Notes: a model not told the origin generated them from the letters alone. 32,851 bases of DNA from Hyphomicrobiales bacterium (GCA_025358745.1 JANYIH010000116.1:1-32851); one strand, 5' to 3'; counted from the first letter of the stretch, positions 15,805 through 23,220 are shown. Numbers and translations are program-made.

Positions 15805-16296
15805 GTGAAGTCTAGGGAGGTTTGGCTGACGAAGGCGTCGCGCCATCGCGTGGGTAGAACGCGGTTGGCCTTGCTCGGCGCCTGTGCGGCCTTGCTGTCG
15901 ACGCCCTCACTCGGTTTGGCCGGGGCGTTGACGGTGGAACGCGCCTGGGTCGCGCCGAACGACAGCGTCGGCGCCGATGTCGGCCTCTTCATGACGATCA
16001 AGAACGAAGGCGACGCTCCCGACGCGCTGGTCCGCGCGGCCTGCCCGTTTGCGAATTTCTCGGAGAAGCGAACGGTGGACGTCGGCGAAGGCGGGCTGTC
16101 GAACCGCGCGATTCCCAACATTCCCGTTGCAGCGCATGCGACGTTGACGATGACGTCGAAAACCTTTCATGTCGGGCTGTTGCAAACGCGCGACAAGCTT
16201 ACGGCGGGAGACAACTTCACCTGCAACCTGTCGTTTCGCGGCGCGGGGCCGATGGAAGTGAAGGTCACGGTTTCGCCCTCTGCCCCACAGGGCTAA
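15805..16296 (+). CDS. Periplasmic PCu(A)C-like protein lacking the usual copper ligands
   Basis: A 163-residue exported protein. After a basic N-terminus comes a hydrophobic segment (LALLGACAALLSTPSLGLA) with cleavage likely after GLA. The mature domain has the PCu(A)C (DUF461) order: VERAWVAPN, GLFMTIKNEGDAPDALVRAACP, PNIPVAAHATLTM, and C-terminal DNFTCNLSFRGAGPMEVKVTV. The family's copper motif needs a His after the 'A..V.LH' strand and HxM near the hairpin; here those positions read FSEKR and HVGLL, so most ligands are missing. Two Cys remain and may pair. The GTG at 15805 is chosen for an upstream GAGG; GTG at 15850 is a shorter alternative. It stands 73 bases before the PQQ-ADH gene and may act as a structural chaperone or assembly factor for it. 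Confidence 0.72.
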   Translation: MKSREVWLTKASRHRVGRTRLALLGACAALLSTPSLGLAGALTVERAWVAPNDSVGADVGLFMTIKNEGDAPDALVRAACPFANFSEKRTVDVGEGGLSNRAIPNIPVAAHATLTMTSKTFHVGLLQTRDKLTAGDNFTCNLSFRGAGPMEVKVTVSPSAPQG

Positions 16297-16363
16297 GGGC
16301 GGGAAATCCGCCCGGATCAATCCGGGCGGCCACAGAAGTCTAAAGGGCGGAATCCCGAGGAGG
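16297..16363 (+). promoter_or_regulatory. PQQ-ADH leader with mutually exclusive hairpins
   Basis: The sequence CCGCCC at 16308-16313 can pair with GGGCGG at 16297-16302, giving a small stem with loop GAAAT. Alternatively, as part of CCGCCCGGAT (16308-16317), it can pair with ATCCGGGCGG (16320-16329) in a perfect 10-base arm pair. A third GGGCGG at 16345-16350 lies just ahead of the ribosome site AGGAGG (16358-16363). These alternatives could control transcript stability, attenuation or access to the ribosome site. No T-tract follows, so it is not a simple terminator. Confidence 0.5.
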
Positions 16364-16369
16364 GCCACT

Positions 16370-18166
16370 ATGAAAGCCAGAACTTTGAATTTGCGTTTGC
16401 TCGCCGGCGCTGCGCTGGCGTGCCTGATTTCCGGATCGGCCTACGCCGACGGCGGTCCCGCCGCTGACAAGCCCGCGACCGTCAAGAGCGCCGACGTCAC
16501 GACCGAGCGGCTGCTTAACGCCAATAAGGAAATGGCCGACGGCAACTGGATCACTCATCACGGCAATCTCTGGGGACAGCGCTACTCGCCGCTCGCCCAG
16601 ATCAACAAGGACACCGTCAAAGGCCTGCACGTCGCCTGGACGATGCAACTCGGCGGCCTCGAAGGCGGCGGCATCTGGTCGCACGGCGGCCTGGAAGGCA
16701 CCCCGCTGGCCGAGAACGGCTATCTCTATGTCACCGACGGTTGGGGCTCGGTCTACAAGATCGATGCGCGTGGCGGCAAAGGCACGCTGATCTGGAAGAT
16801 GGACCCCAAGACCGACCACGATTGGGCCGGCGCGGTCGCCTGCTGCGGCGTCGATAATCGCGGCGCGGCGCTCTACAAGAACCTGGTGATCAGCCACACC
16901 CTCGACGGCCGTCTCATCGCCACCGACAAGGAGACCGGACAGGTCAAGTGGCAGCGCGCGGTCGCCAACCCCGACAAGGGCGAAGTCGTCACCGGCGCGC
17001 CGCTCATCGTCAAGAACATGGCGATCACCGGCGTCGCCGGCGCCGAATACGGCATCCGCGGCTGGATCGCGGCGACCGATCTCGACACGCAGAAGGAAGT
17101 GTGGCGCACCTACACGATTCCGACCAAGGGCGAGGCCGGCATCGAGAGCTGGAAAGGCGCCAACAGCGCTGAAGTCGCCGGCGGCGGCTCGACCTGGGTG
17201 ACCGGCTCCTATGACGCGGCCAACAACACCATCGTCTGGGGCGTCGGCAATCCGGGCCCCGATTGGGACAACGCCTTCCGCCCCGGCGACAACCTTTACA
17301 CGGATTCTTCCCTGGCGGTCGACGCCGACACCGGCAAGATCAAATGGCACTTCCAGCACACGCCGAACGACCCCTATGATTACGACTCGGTCGGCGAGAA
17401 CGTGCTGGTCGATGTGGGCGACAAGAAGCTGGCGTTGCACGCCAACCGCAACGGCTTCGGCTATGCGGTCGACCGCACCGACGGCAAGTTCGAATGGGCG
17501 ACGGCGTTCGTGAAGAAGGTGACGTGGACCAAAGGCATCAACCCGAAGACGGGCAAGCCCGAGGAATACGACGCCGGCAAGGACGTGCAGACCTATCTCG
17601 CCGCCGCCACGCCGACCCGCGACAAGGCGCTCGCCGACTTCTGCCCCGGCAATATGGGCGGCAAGAACTGGCCGCCGACCTCCTACAATCCCGAGCTGAA
17701 GCTCTGGTACATCCCGGTCATCGAAAGCTGCAACCGGGTGACGATCGCGCCCGAGAAGGCGCTCCCCGCCAAATCGCGCGAGTTCTTCACCGGCGGCGGA
17801 CCTTCGCAGCCTTTCCGCATCACCGGATCGGTCACGGCGATCGACGTCACCACCGGCAAGGTGGCCGGCAAGTTCGAGACCAAGTTCCCCAATCTCGGCG
17901 GCACGCTGGCGACGAAGGATCTGGTGTTCTCGGGCGAACCGAGCGGCGAGGTTTTCGCGCTCGACGGCAAGACGCTTGAGAAGCTCTGGGGCTTCAACAC
18001 CGGCGGCGGCGTCAGCGCGCCTCCGATGACCTTCCAGGTCGACGGCAAGCAATATGTCGCAATCCTGGTCGGCCTGGGCGGCGCCTGGGACAAGTGGTTC
18101 ATCGACTCCACGCCCGAACTGAAGACCATGCAGCCCGGTTCGATGCTCTACGTCTTCGGCCTCTGA
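16370..18166 (+). CDS. PQQ-dependent alcohol dehydrogenase with lanthanide-type metal site
   Basis: A 598-residue periplasmic quinoprotein. A signal peptide (MKARTLNLRLLAGAALAC..., cleavage likely after AYA) is followed by the eight-bladed propeller with repeated tryptophan-docking motifs such as DKETGQVKW, DTGKIKWHF and GKTLEKLWGF. The adjacent Cys158-Cys159 form the ring disulfide over PQQ. Metal ligands by family alignment are Glu226 (GAEYGIRG), Asn294 (GVGNPGPD), the catalytic Asp337 and the extra Asp339 in YDYD. That Asp-Tyr-Asp pattern marks lanthanide-using XoxF/ExaF/PedH-type enzymes; calcium MxaF has Ala there. The C-terminal half and length fit a soluble enzyme without a fused heme domain. 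A strong AGGAGG lies 7 bases before the ATG. Electrons probably go to the cytochrome encoded next. Confidence 0.93.
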   Translation: MKARTLNLRLLAGAALACLISGSAYADGGPAADKPATVKSADVTTERLLNANKEMADGNWITHHGNLWGQRYSPLAQINKDTVKGLHVAWTMQLGGLEGGGIWSHGGLEGTPLAENGYLYVTDGWGSVYKIDARGGKGTLIWKMDPKTDHDWAGAVACCGVDNRGAALYKNLVISHTLDGRLIATDKETGQVKWQRAVANPDKGEVVTGAPLIVKNMAITGVAGAEYGIRGWIAATDLDTQKEVWRTYTIPTKGEAGIESWKGANSAEVAGGGSTWVTGSYDAANNTIVWGVGNPGPDWDNAFRPGDNLYTDSSLAVDADTGKIKWHFQHTPNDPYDYDSVGENVLVDVGDKKLALHANRNGFGYAVDRTDGKFEWATAFVKKVTWTKGINPKTGKPEEYDAGKDVQTYLAAATPTRDKALADFCPGNMGGKNWPPTSYNPELKLWYIPVIESCNRVTIAPEKALPAKSREFFTGGGPSQPFRITGSVTAIDVTTGKVAGKFETKFPNLGGTLATKDLVFSGEPSGEVFALDGKTLEKLWGFNTGGGVSAPPMTFQVDGKQYVAILVGLGGAWDKWFIDSTPELKTMQPGSMLYVFGL

Positions 18167-18179
18167 TCCAAAGCTTAAG

Positions 18180-18212
18180 AGCGAGGCCCCGCACGGGGCC
18201 TCGCTTATTTGT
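18180..18212 (+). terminator. Rho-independent terminator after the PQQ-ADH gene
   Basis: GCGAGGCCCCG (18181-18191) and CGGGGCCTCGC (18194-18204) are perfect reverse complements, followed by TTATTTGTTT. It lies 14 bases after the ADH stop and 25 bases before the cytochrome start. It probably ends most ADH transcripts, leaving the downstream genes with lower expression by read-through or needing their own promoter. Confidence 0.88.
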
Positions 18213-18236
18213 TTGACCCTGGAGTTGGTCGTTCCA

Positions 18237-18773
18237 ATGATGTTTCGCGTCAACTTGGCCGCGACCCTGGTTATGGCGTTGGGGTTTCTGGGTTCGGCCC
18301 AAGCCGAGGAGAGCGAGGCTCAGCTTGGCCGCGCCACCTACGCGAGGGCCAATTGCGTTGGCTGCCACAAATGGCACGGCAACGGCGGCGGCGGCTATGG
18401 CGGCGCCGCTTTGTCGCTGCGCAAGACGCAGCTCGATCGCGAGCAGATCGTCAAGACCGTGACCTGTGGCCGGCCCGGCACCGGCATGCCCTCCTTCCTG
18501 CGCGGCGTTTACGACGACGACGCCAAGGAACATCCGTGCTACGACTTCAGCCAAAAGGATCTGACCGGCGACAACCATGTCGCGGAAGCCGGCACATTCC
18601 TGCGTCCCAATGAGATCGAAGCCGTCGCCGATTACGTGCTGAAAAACATCATGGGCCACGGCGACCCCAATCTCGCGGAATGCGTCGCCTTCTTCGGCGA
18701 CACGTCCCGGGTCTGCGAGATTTACAAGCCGAAGACGTCGCATCAGATGCCGACGCCTTCGACGCAAAACTGA
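18237..18773 (+). CDS. Periplasmic monoheme c-type cytochrome with four extra cysteines
   Basis: A 178-residue exported protein. A signal peptide ends near GSAQA. Heme c attaches at Cys40-Val-Gly-Cys43-His44 (NCVGCHKWHG), and the likely axial Met lies in RPGTGMPSFLRG. The C-terminal helix NEIEAVADYVLKNIMG is typical of class I cytochromes. Four further cysteines (TCGRPG, HPCYDF, AECVAFF, RVCEIY) could form two disulfides, and the C-terminus extends about 35 residues beyond the usual fold. By position it is the likely electron acceptor of the upstream PQQ-ADH, although it does not look like the XoxG/MxaG cytochromes. The first of two adjacent ATGs is at 18237; the ribosome site is weak, with GGAG 12 bases away. 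Confidence 0.9.
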   Translation: MMFRVNLAATLVMALGFLGSAQAEESEAQLGRATYARANCVGCHKWHGNGGGGYGGAALSLRKTQLDREQIVKTVTCGRPGTGMPSFLRGVYDDDAKEHPCYDFSQKDLTGDNHVAEAGTFLRPNEIEAVADYVLKNIMGHGDPNLAECVAFFGDTSRVCEIYKPKTSHQMPTPSTQN

Positions 18774-18776
18774 GAC

Positions 18777-19391
18777 ATGGTCATGCGCAGCCTTGCTTTC
18801 GCCTTCGCCCTTCTCGCCACGCCCGCCCTTGCGGCGCGCACGGCGGCCGATCTGCACGATGGCGTCAATGTCGGCATGGCGGCCGCCGAACTGCCCAAGG
18901 CCGACTACAAGAATTTCTCCTGCGTTGAGCCCAAGGGCCAGGCGCTGACCGGTTTTGACGACTGGAAGACCTGCGCGGCCGGCCCCGATGGCTTGCGCAA
19001 GTTGCATGTTTCGATTCCCGAACGCGGCGAGGACGAGACCCTTGTCGCCGGCCATCCCGTCGACCTGACGCTCGGCTTCAATGAGGAGGGTCGGCTCGCG
19101 CGCATCCTCATCGTGACCAAGAGCAAGGGTCCGATGTTCATGCGCAAGAAAGGTTATCTGCTGGGCTTGCAAGCCAAGGCGCGCTACGGCGACGACGGCT
19201 GGTCGTGTCAGGAGACGCCGCTTGGCGCGGACGAGGAGCCGCTCGGTTCGTCCTCGATCAAGGAACATTGCGTCAAGACCGCAGGCGAACGCCGCGTCAC
19301 CGTGGACCGAAGCCTGTTCCGCAAAGTCGGGGCGGAGGCCAAGGCCTTCACCAGCGAATCGCGCGTGATCATCGATTGGGTCGGCAAGTAG
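18777..19391 (+). CDS. Secreted four-cysteine protein of unknown function
   Basis: A 204-residue protein I do not recognise. It begins with a signal peptide (MVMRSLAFAFALLATPALA, cleavage before ARTAAD). The mature part holds four cysteines (FSCVEP, KTCAAG, WSCQET, EHCVKT) that could make two disulfides, and alternating beta-strand-like segments (PVDLTLGFNEEGRLARILIVTK, RRVTVDRSLF). The GYLLGLQAKARYGDDGWSC region resembles the general style of small periplasmic accessory proteins that describe an 'allele-like' beta fold, but no family is claimed. Its ATG is 3 bases after the cytochrome stop, so it is translationally linked with the cytochrome; a second ATG at 18783 is possible. A role as periplasmic partner of the cytochrome or the membrane proteins downstream is inferred from context. 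Confidence 0.75.
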   Translation: MVMRSLAFAFALLATPALAARTAADLHDGVNVGMAAAELPKADYKNFSCVEPKGQALTGFDDWKTCAAGPDGLRKLHVSIPERGEDETLVAGHPVDLTLGFNEEGRLARILIVTKSKGPMFMRKKGYLLGLQAKARYGDDGWSCQETPLGADEEPLGSSSIKEHCVKTAGERRVTVDRSLFRKVGAEAKAFTSESRVIIDWVGK

Positions 19392-19414
19392 ACTCCGAAC
19401 GCAGCGGCGCCGCG

Positions 19415-20134
19415 ATGACCCTGGTCGCCGCATCCCCCCTGGCGCAAGCGCCGGACGCCTCAACCGCCTGGGACCCTGTCCTGCGCTGGTTGATCTTCAC
19501 CGGCGTAAGCCTGTTCGCCGCGCTTGTCCTGTGGCGTTACGGCCTGATCAGGCTGATGTTCGACTCCGATCGCACCTATATTTCGTCGGTCATATCAGCG
19601 CTCTATCTCGGCGCGAGCCTCCACTGCCTCAGCCGGGCGATCGCGGTTTCGCGCGAGGCGGCCGCGCTCGCGCGCTGGCGCGCGGCTCGCTCGATCCTCC
19701 CGCGCGGCCAAGTTGGCGAACATCTGCGCGATCTCGCCGCCAAGGCGCGCGCACGCGGTCTTGGCCGACTCGATCAAACCTTGCTCGCCCGCGCCTTCGG
19801 GCAGCGCCTGCAACGCGGACAGGCGCTCGGCGCCCTCGCCAGCGACTCCGTGATGAAACTGGGGTTGCTCGGCACCATCATCGGCTTCATTCTGATGCTG
19901 GGACCCATCGCGGGTCTCGACGGCGACGACCCCGTCGCCTTGCGCGCGGCGATGGGCGTGATGAGCGACGGCATGGCGATTGCGATGTATACGACGCTGG
20001 CCGGTCTTCTCGGCTCGATCCTGCTGAAGGCGCAATATTACATGGTCGAGCGCGCTGCCGCGTCGCTGTTCTGGAACATCGTCCGCTGGACCGAAACCGG
20101 GTTCATCCCCGCGCTTGAGCGCGGCGATGTTTGA
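19415..20134 (+). CDS. MotA/TolQ/ExbB-type proton channel family protein
   Basis: A 239-residue inner-membrane protein. Three membrane segments are visible: WLIFTGVSLFAALVLW (about 25-42), then after a cytoplasmic Arg-rich loop GLLGTIIGFILMLGPIAG (about 150-167), and MAIAMYTTLAGLLGSILL (about 190-207). The motifs LGLLGTIIGFI and MYTTLAGL are hallmarks of the MotA/TolQ/ExbB proton-channel domain. Such proteins form pentamers around a dimer of a TolR/ExbD/MotB partner and convert proton flow into movement. The next gene, which overlaps by 8 bases, encodes a single-helix anchored protein in the partner's position. No motor, Tol-Pal or TonB gene is nearby. The gene follows the secreted protein after 23 bases. 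Confidence 0.88.
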   Translation: MTLVAASPLAQAPDASTAWDPVLRWLIFTGVSLFAALVLWRYGLIRLMFDSDRTYISSVISALYLGASLHCLSRAIAVSREAAALARWRAARSILPRGQVGEHLRDLAAKARARGLGRLDQTLLARAFGQRLQRGQALGALASDSVMKLGLLGTIIGFILMLGPIAGLDGDDPVALRAAMGVMSDGMAIAMYTTLAGLLGSILLKAQYYMVERAAASLFWNIVRWTETGFIPALERGDV

Positions 20135-20768
20135 CGATTTCGGCTTTCCCGGCCGCGAAGAGGGATTTGATCCCTTCTCGGTGATGCTGTTCAAGGCGCT
20201 CCAGGTCGTCGCTTTTCTGTTCTTCCTCGCCATGCTGGCGATGGCGCCCAAGGCGAGTGAAGGCAAGGTCGATTCCAAGGCCGAGTTCATCATCACCATG
20301 GACTGGCCCGACAATCACCCCGACGACCTCGACCTGATGGTGCAGGACCCGGCCGAAAACATCGCCTGGTATCGTCACAAGGAGGCGGGCTTTCTCACGC
20401 TCGACCGCGACGACCGCGGCGGCCCGCACGACACCATCTCCATCAACGGCAAGCGAGTCTCGACCGCGATTCGCGAGGAGGTCACCACGATTCGCGGCCT
20501 CGTGCCGGGAGAATATGTCGTCAATGTCGCGCATTATGTCGCGACGACGCATCAACCCGTCACCGCCAGCCTGCGCGTGCAAAAGCTCAATCCGTCCGCG
20601 CGCGTGGTTTACGAGGGTCAGGTCAAAGTGGACCATCGCGGCGACGAGAAGACGGCTGTGAGATTCCGGCTCGATGAGAAAGGCGACGTGGTCGACATCA
20701 ACTATCGGCCGAAGTCGCTGCTCAACATTCTGGGCTCGTCGCGGCCGCTTGAGGGCGACGGCAAATGA
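20127..20768 (+). CDS. Single-helix membrane-anchored protein with a beta domain, in TolR/ExbD position
   Basis: A 213-residue protein. A short acidic N-terminus (MFDDFGFPGREEGFD) leads to one membrane helix, ALQVVAFLFFLAMLAMA (about 24-40), ending in APKAS much as ExbD/TolR helices end in AAP. The periplasmic part begins IITMDWPDNHPDDLDLMVQDP and continues with LTLDRDDRGG, LVPGEYVVNVAHYV and VTASLRVQKL. That pattern resembles DUF2135/YfaP-like beta domains ('DVDLHV.DP ... PG.Y.V.V'). The Asp normally found inside the ExbD/TolR/MotB helix is missing; Lys and Gln are the only polar residues near it. The ATG overlaps the channel gene stop (ATGTTTGA), implying coupled translation and a stoichiometric partnership. 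Confidence 0.78.
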   Translation: MFDDFGFPGREEGFDPFSVMLFKALQVVAFLFFLAMLAMAPKASEGKVDSKAEFIITMDWPDNHPDDLDLMVQDPAENIAWYRHKEAGFLTLDRDDRGGPHDTISINGKRVSTAIREEVTTIRGLVPGEYVVNVAHYVATTHQPVTASLRVQKLNPSARVVYEGQVKVDHRGDEKTAVRFRLDEKGDVVDINYRPKSLLNILGSSRPLEGDGK

Positions 20769-21361
20769 TCGAAGGCCCGACCGGCTGGATCCTCACGCTC
20801 GCGCTCGCTTATGTCGCGCTTGGCGCGTTGACCTTGTGGTCGCTGCTCGCCACGCGGGCGCCGGCTCTGTTGAAGGGCCTCATCATCGTCGCGATCTCGT
20901 GTCTTTATTTCGCGACCTTCTTTGCTCTGCGCGCCCTGCCCGGCTACGCCAGCGAGGAACGGCTGCCGCCGCGCTTCAAGCTGCTCGGCGCCCGCATCGT
21001 CGAGCCGAAGACCATTCCCGGCGATCCCGGTTCGATCTATGTCTGGGTCGAACCCATGGACGAGAACAGCGTGCTGAGCGGAAAGCCGCGCGCTTTCCGC
21101 CGGCGCTGGCGCGAGAAGGAGGCCGACGATCTCGTCAACGCCCTCAAGCGCAGCAATGAAGGCCATCCACAGGAAGGCCGCACGGGTCCCGCCAAGGACG
21201 ACAAGGACTGGCTCGGACCCAACGCCGGCCTGACCGTCGAGGACGGCATGTCGACCAAAGGGCGCGACCCCTTGGCCGACGCCGAGCGCGACGAAGGCGT
21301 CGAGTTCGCGCCGATGTCGGCTCCGCGCCTGCCGATGAAGGACGATCAACTGACACCCTGA
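20765..21361 (+). CDS. Two-helix membrane protein with a long charged tail, unknown function
   Basis: A 198-residue protein I do not recognise. Two N-terminal helices (WILTLALAYVALGALTLWSLLA and GLIIVAISCLYFATFFALRALPG) form a hairpin. A small beta-like domain follows (FKLLGARIVEPKT, GSIYVWVEPMD), then a charged, probably disordered tail rich in Asp, Lys, Gly and Pro, ending PMKDDQLTP. If the loop is outside, both the N-terminus and the tail are cytoplasmic. The start overlaps the preceding stop as ATGA, so it completes a three-gene coupled set with the channel-type and anchored proteins. It may regulate or gate that assembly. It is the last gene of the PQQ-ADH cassette. Confidence 0.75.
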   Translation: MIEGPTGWILTLALAYVALGALTLWSLLATRAPALLKGLIIVAISCLYFATFFALRALPGYASEERLPPRFKLLGARIVEPKTIPGDPGSIYVWVEPMDENSVLSGKPRAFRRRWREKEADDLVNALKRSNEGHPQEGRTGPAKDDKDWLGPNAGLTVEDGMSTKGRDPLADAERDEGVEFAPMSAPRLPMKDDQLTP

Positions 21362-21382
21362 GCGGGGCCTATATTTTTTCAG

Positions 21383-21404
21383 TGAGCGCGATTCCTCGCG
21401 CTCA
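21383..21404. repeat. Inverted repeat between convergent genes
   Basis: TGAGCGCGA (21383-21391) and TCGCGCTCA (21396-21404) form a perfect 9-base stem with loop TTCC in the gap between the convergent PQQ-ADH cassette and ThDP-enzyme gene. A T-run (ATATTTTTTC, 21371-21380) precedes it on the plus strand and does not follow it on either strand, so it is not a textbook terminator, but it probably marks transcript ends. Confidence 0.5.
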
Positions 21405-21479
21405 TGCCGCGCAAAGGCGCGGGCGCGCTTCGCGCTTTGTCCAAACGAGATGATCGGCGCCCATCATCGCTTCTTGGGA

Positions 21480-23207
21480 TTAGATTTCGCCGCGCCGACG
21501 TCGCTCTGCGTCGTCCCAGGCGGTCAGCGCCTGGTAATCGGGCACGAAGCCAAGCCCCTTGCGCGCATCCGACGACACTACCGTCTGCGAGGTCACCACG
21601 TCGATCAACGCCGGCGCGTTGGCCAGCGCGCGTTGAAGCGCGCCGGCGAGATCCTCCGCCCGCTCCACCCGCTCGCCGTGCGCGCCCAGCGCGCGGGCCA
21701 TTCCGGCATAGTCGGAATGCCTCAGCGTGGTGCCGACGACCCGGCCGCCGTAGTTGGTGTCCTGATCGAACCGCTCGATATTCCAGGCGGCGTTGTTGGA
21801 GACGATGAACACGCACCTAGCGCCATGCCGAACCGCGGTGTCGATCTCCATCGCGTTGATGCCGAAAGCGCCGTCGCCGTTGATCGAGATCACCTGCCGA
21901 CCCGGATGCGCCAACGCGGCCGCGACGGCGAACGGCACGCCGACGCCCAAACAACCAAACGCGCCCGCGTCCATATAGGTCGTCGCCGATATGCCGACGC
22001 GCGCGAAGCTGAGGAGATCGCCGCCGTCGGCGATGGCGATGTAATCGGGATCGGCGACCTGTTTGATGGCGTCGAAGATCGCGCCCGGATGCACCTTGCC
22101 GTCCTCGCCCCTTGTCGGCGCGGCCACGGGCGCGGAGCGCTTCTCATGCCGCGCGCGCAAACCCTGCGCCCAGGCTCTGTCGCAAGCGGGCTCGGCGTTG
22201 CCGGCCGCGGCGATTATGGCGTCAAGCGCGAGCGAGGGCGTCGCCAGCAATTCCGGATCGCCGCGCCGGTTGTCGAGCAACTCGCCGGCATTGTCGGCGA
22301 TGCGCACGAAGCGCGCGTTGGGAAACACGGCGGGCGAGCCGTAACCCATCTGATAATCGAGCCGCCGTCCGACCACCAACACCAGATCGGCCTCGGTCAT
22401 CGCCGCCGCGCGCATCGCGCCGACGAACGATTTGTGGCTTGGCGAAACGAGGCCGCGGCTTTCCTGCGTGTCGAGATAGACAGCGCCGCTGGCGTCGAGC
22501 AGACGCAACAACGCCGGGCCTGCGTCGCGCGCGCCGCGGCCGGTGACGACCAGCGGCCGTTTGGCGCCCCAGATCGCCTGCGCCGCCGCGGTCGCTGCTT
22601 CCGGATCGGGGGGAATGCGGCGCGACGGCTTCGGCCGCATCCAATCCTCCAGCACGAGATTTTCCGCGACATGGGCGCGTAGCACGTCGGTTGGTATCTC
22701 GATATAGGCCGGCCCCGGCTCGCCGACGTCGCCGAAGGCGCGCGACATCGCCTCGTCCAATTCGCGGATCACCTGATCGGCGACACGCGCGGTGCGGGCG
22801 TAGCGGCACACCGGCTTCAACATTTCGACATGCGGAATGTCCTGCAACGGCCCCATATTCGCCTGCGGCCGCGAGGTGCAGCCGCCGATCAGCAACACCG
22901 GCGCACGCGCGAGCGAAGCGTTGGCCATGGCGGTGATGCAGTTGGTTACGCCCGGCCCCGCCGTCGCCATCGCCACGCCGAACCCGCCGGTGAGTTCGGC
23001 GTGCGCATGCGCCATATGAACCGCCGCGCCCTCGTCGCGCACGTCGATGATGCGGATGCCGAGTTGCGCGACATGATCCCAGATCGGCTGGATGTGGCCG
23101 CCTTGCAGGCCGAACACGCGGTCGATCCCGCGCCCTTTAAGGAAGCGCGCAATCCACGCCGCGCAAGCGAGGGCGTCGTGGTTGAGATCCTGTCGTTCGA
23201 TCGTCAT
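21480..23207 (-). CDS. ThDP-dependent lyase/decarboxylase of the oxalyl-CoA decarboxylase / 2-hydroxyacyl-CoA lyase type
   Basis: A 575-residue three-domain ThDP enzyme. The N-terminal PYR domain has [14 protein letters not shown] and the activating Glu59 in [35 protein letters not shown] corresponds to the dimer/active-site loop of 2-hydroxyacyl-CoA lyase and oxalyl-CoA decarboxylase. The middle domain has [10 protein letters not shown] and [15 protein letters not shown]. The PP domain has [15 protein letters not shown] and the ThDP-Mg motif NGDGAFG (Asp445) to Asn471-Asn472. Acetolactate synthase and benzaldehyde lyase are related alternatives. The ATG at 23207 begins the domain; the frame is open upstream but overlaps the CoA ligase gene. 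The CoA ligase 13 bases upstream favours an acyl-CoA substrate. Confidence 0.83.
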   Translation of the reverse strand: MTIERQDLNHDALACAAWIARFLKGRGIDRVFGLQGGHIQPIWDHVAQLGIRIIDVRDEGAAVHMAHAHAELTGGFGVAMATAGPGVTNCITAMANASLARAPVLLIGGCTSRPQANMGPLQDIPHVEMLKPVCRYARTARVADQVIRELDEAMSRAFGDVGEPGPAYIEIPTDVLRAHVAENLVLEDWMRPKPSRRIPPDPEAATAAAQAIWGAKRPLVVTGRGARDAGPALLRLLDASGAVYLDTQESRGLVSPSHKSFVGAMRAAAMTEADLVLVVGRRLDYQMGYGSPAVFPNARFVRIADNAGELLDNRRGDPELLATPSLALDAIIAAAGNAEPACDRAWAQGLRARHEKRSAPVAAPTRGEDGKVHPGAIFDAIKQVADPDYIAIADGGDLLSFARVGISATTYMDAGAFGCLGVGVPFAVAAALAHPGRQVISINGDGAFGINAMEIDTAVRHGARCVFIVSNNAAWNIERFDQDTNYGGRVVGTTLRHSDYAGMARALGAHGERVERAEDLAGALQRALANAPALIDVVTSQTVVSSDARKGLGFVPDYQALTAWDDAERRRRGEI

Positions 23208-23220
23208 GTCGTCCTCGATT

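Noticed and set aside
16340-18253. Long 637-codon open frame on the minus strand opposite the PQQ-ADH gene
   Set aside because: Its composition (Arg, Ala, Asp, Val, Gly) is that of an antisense shadow of a GC-rich gene, and the plus-strand protein has full family motifs.
18777-21361. Interpretation of the channel genes as flagellar MotAB or Tol-Pal
   Set aside because: No MotB/OmpA-type peptidoglycan domain, TolA, TolB or Pal is encoded next to them, and the partner's helix lacks the conserved Asp.
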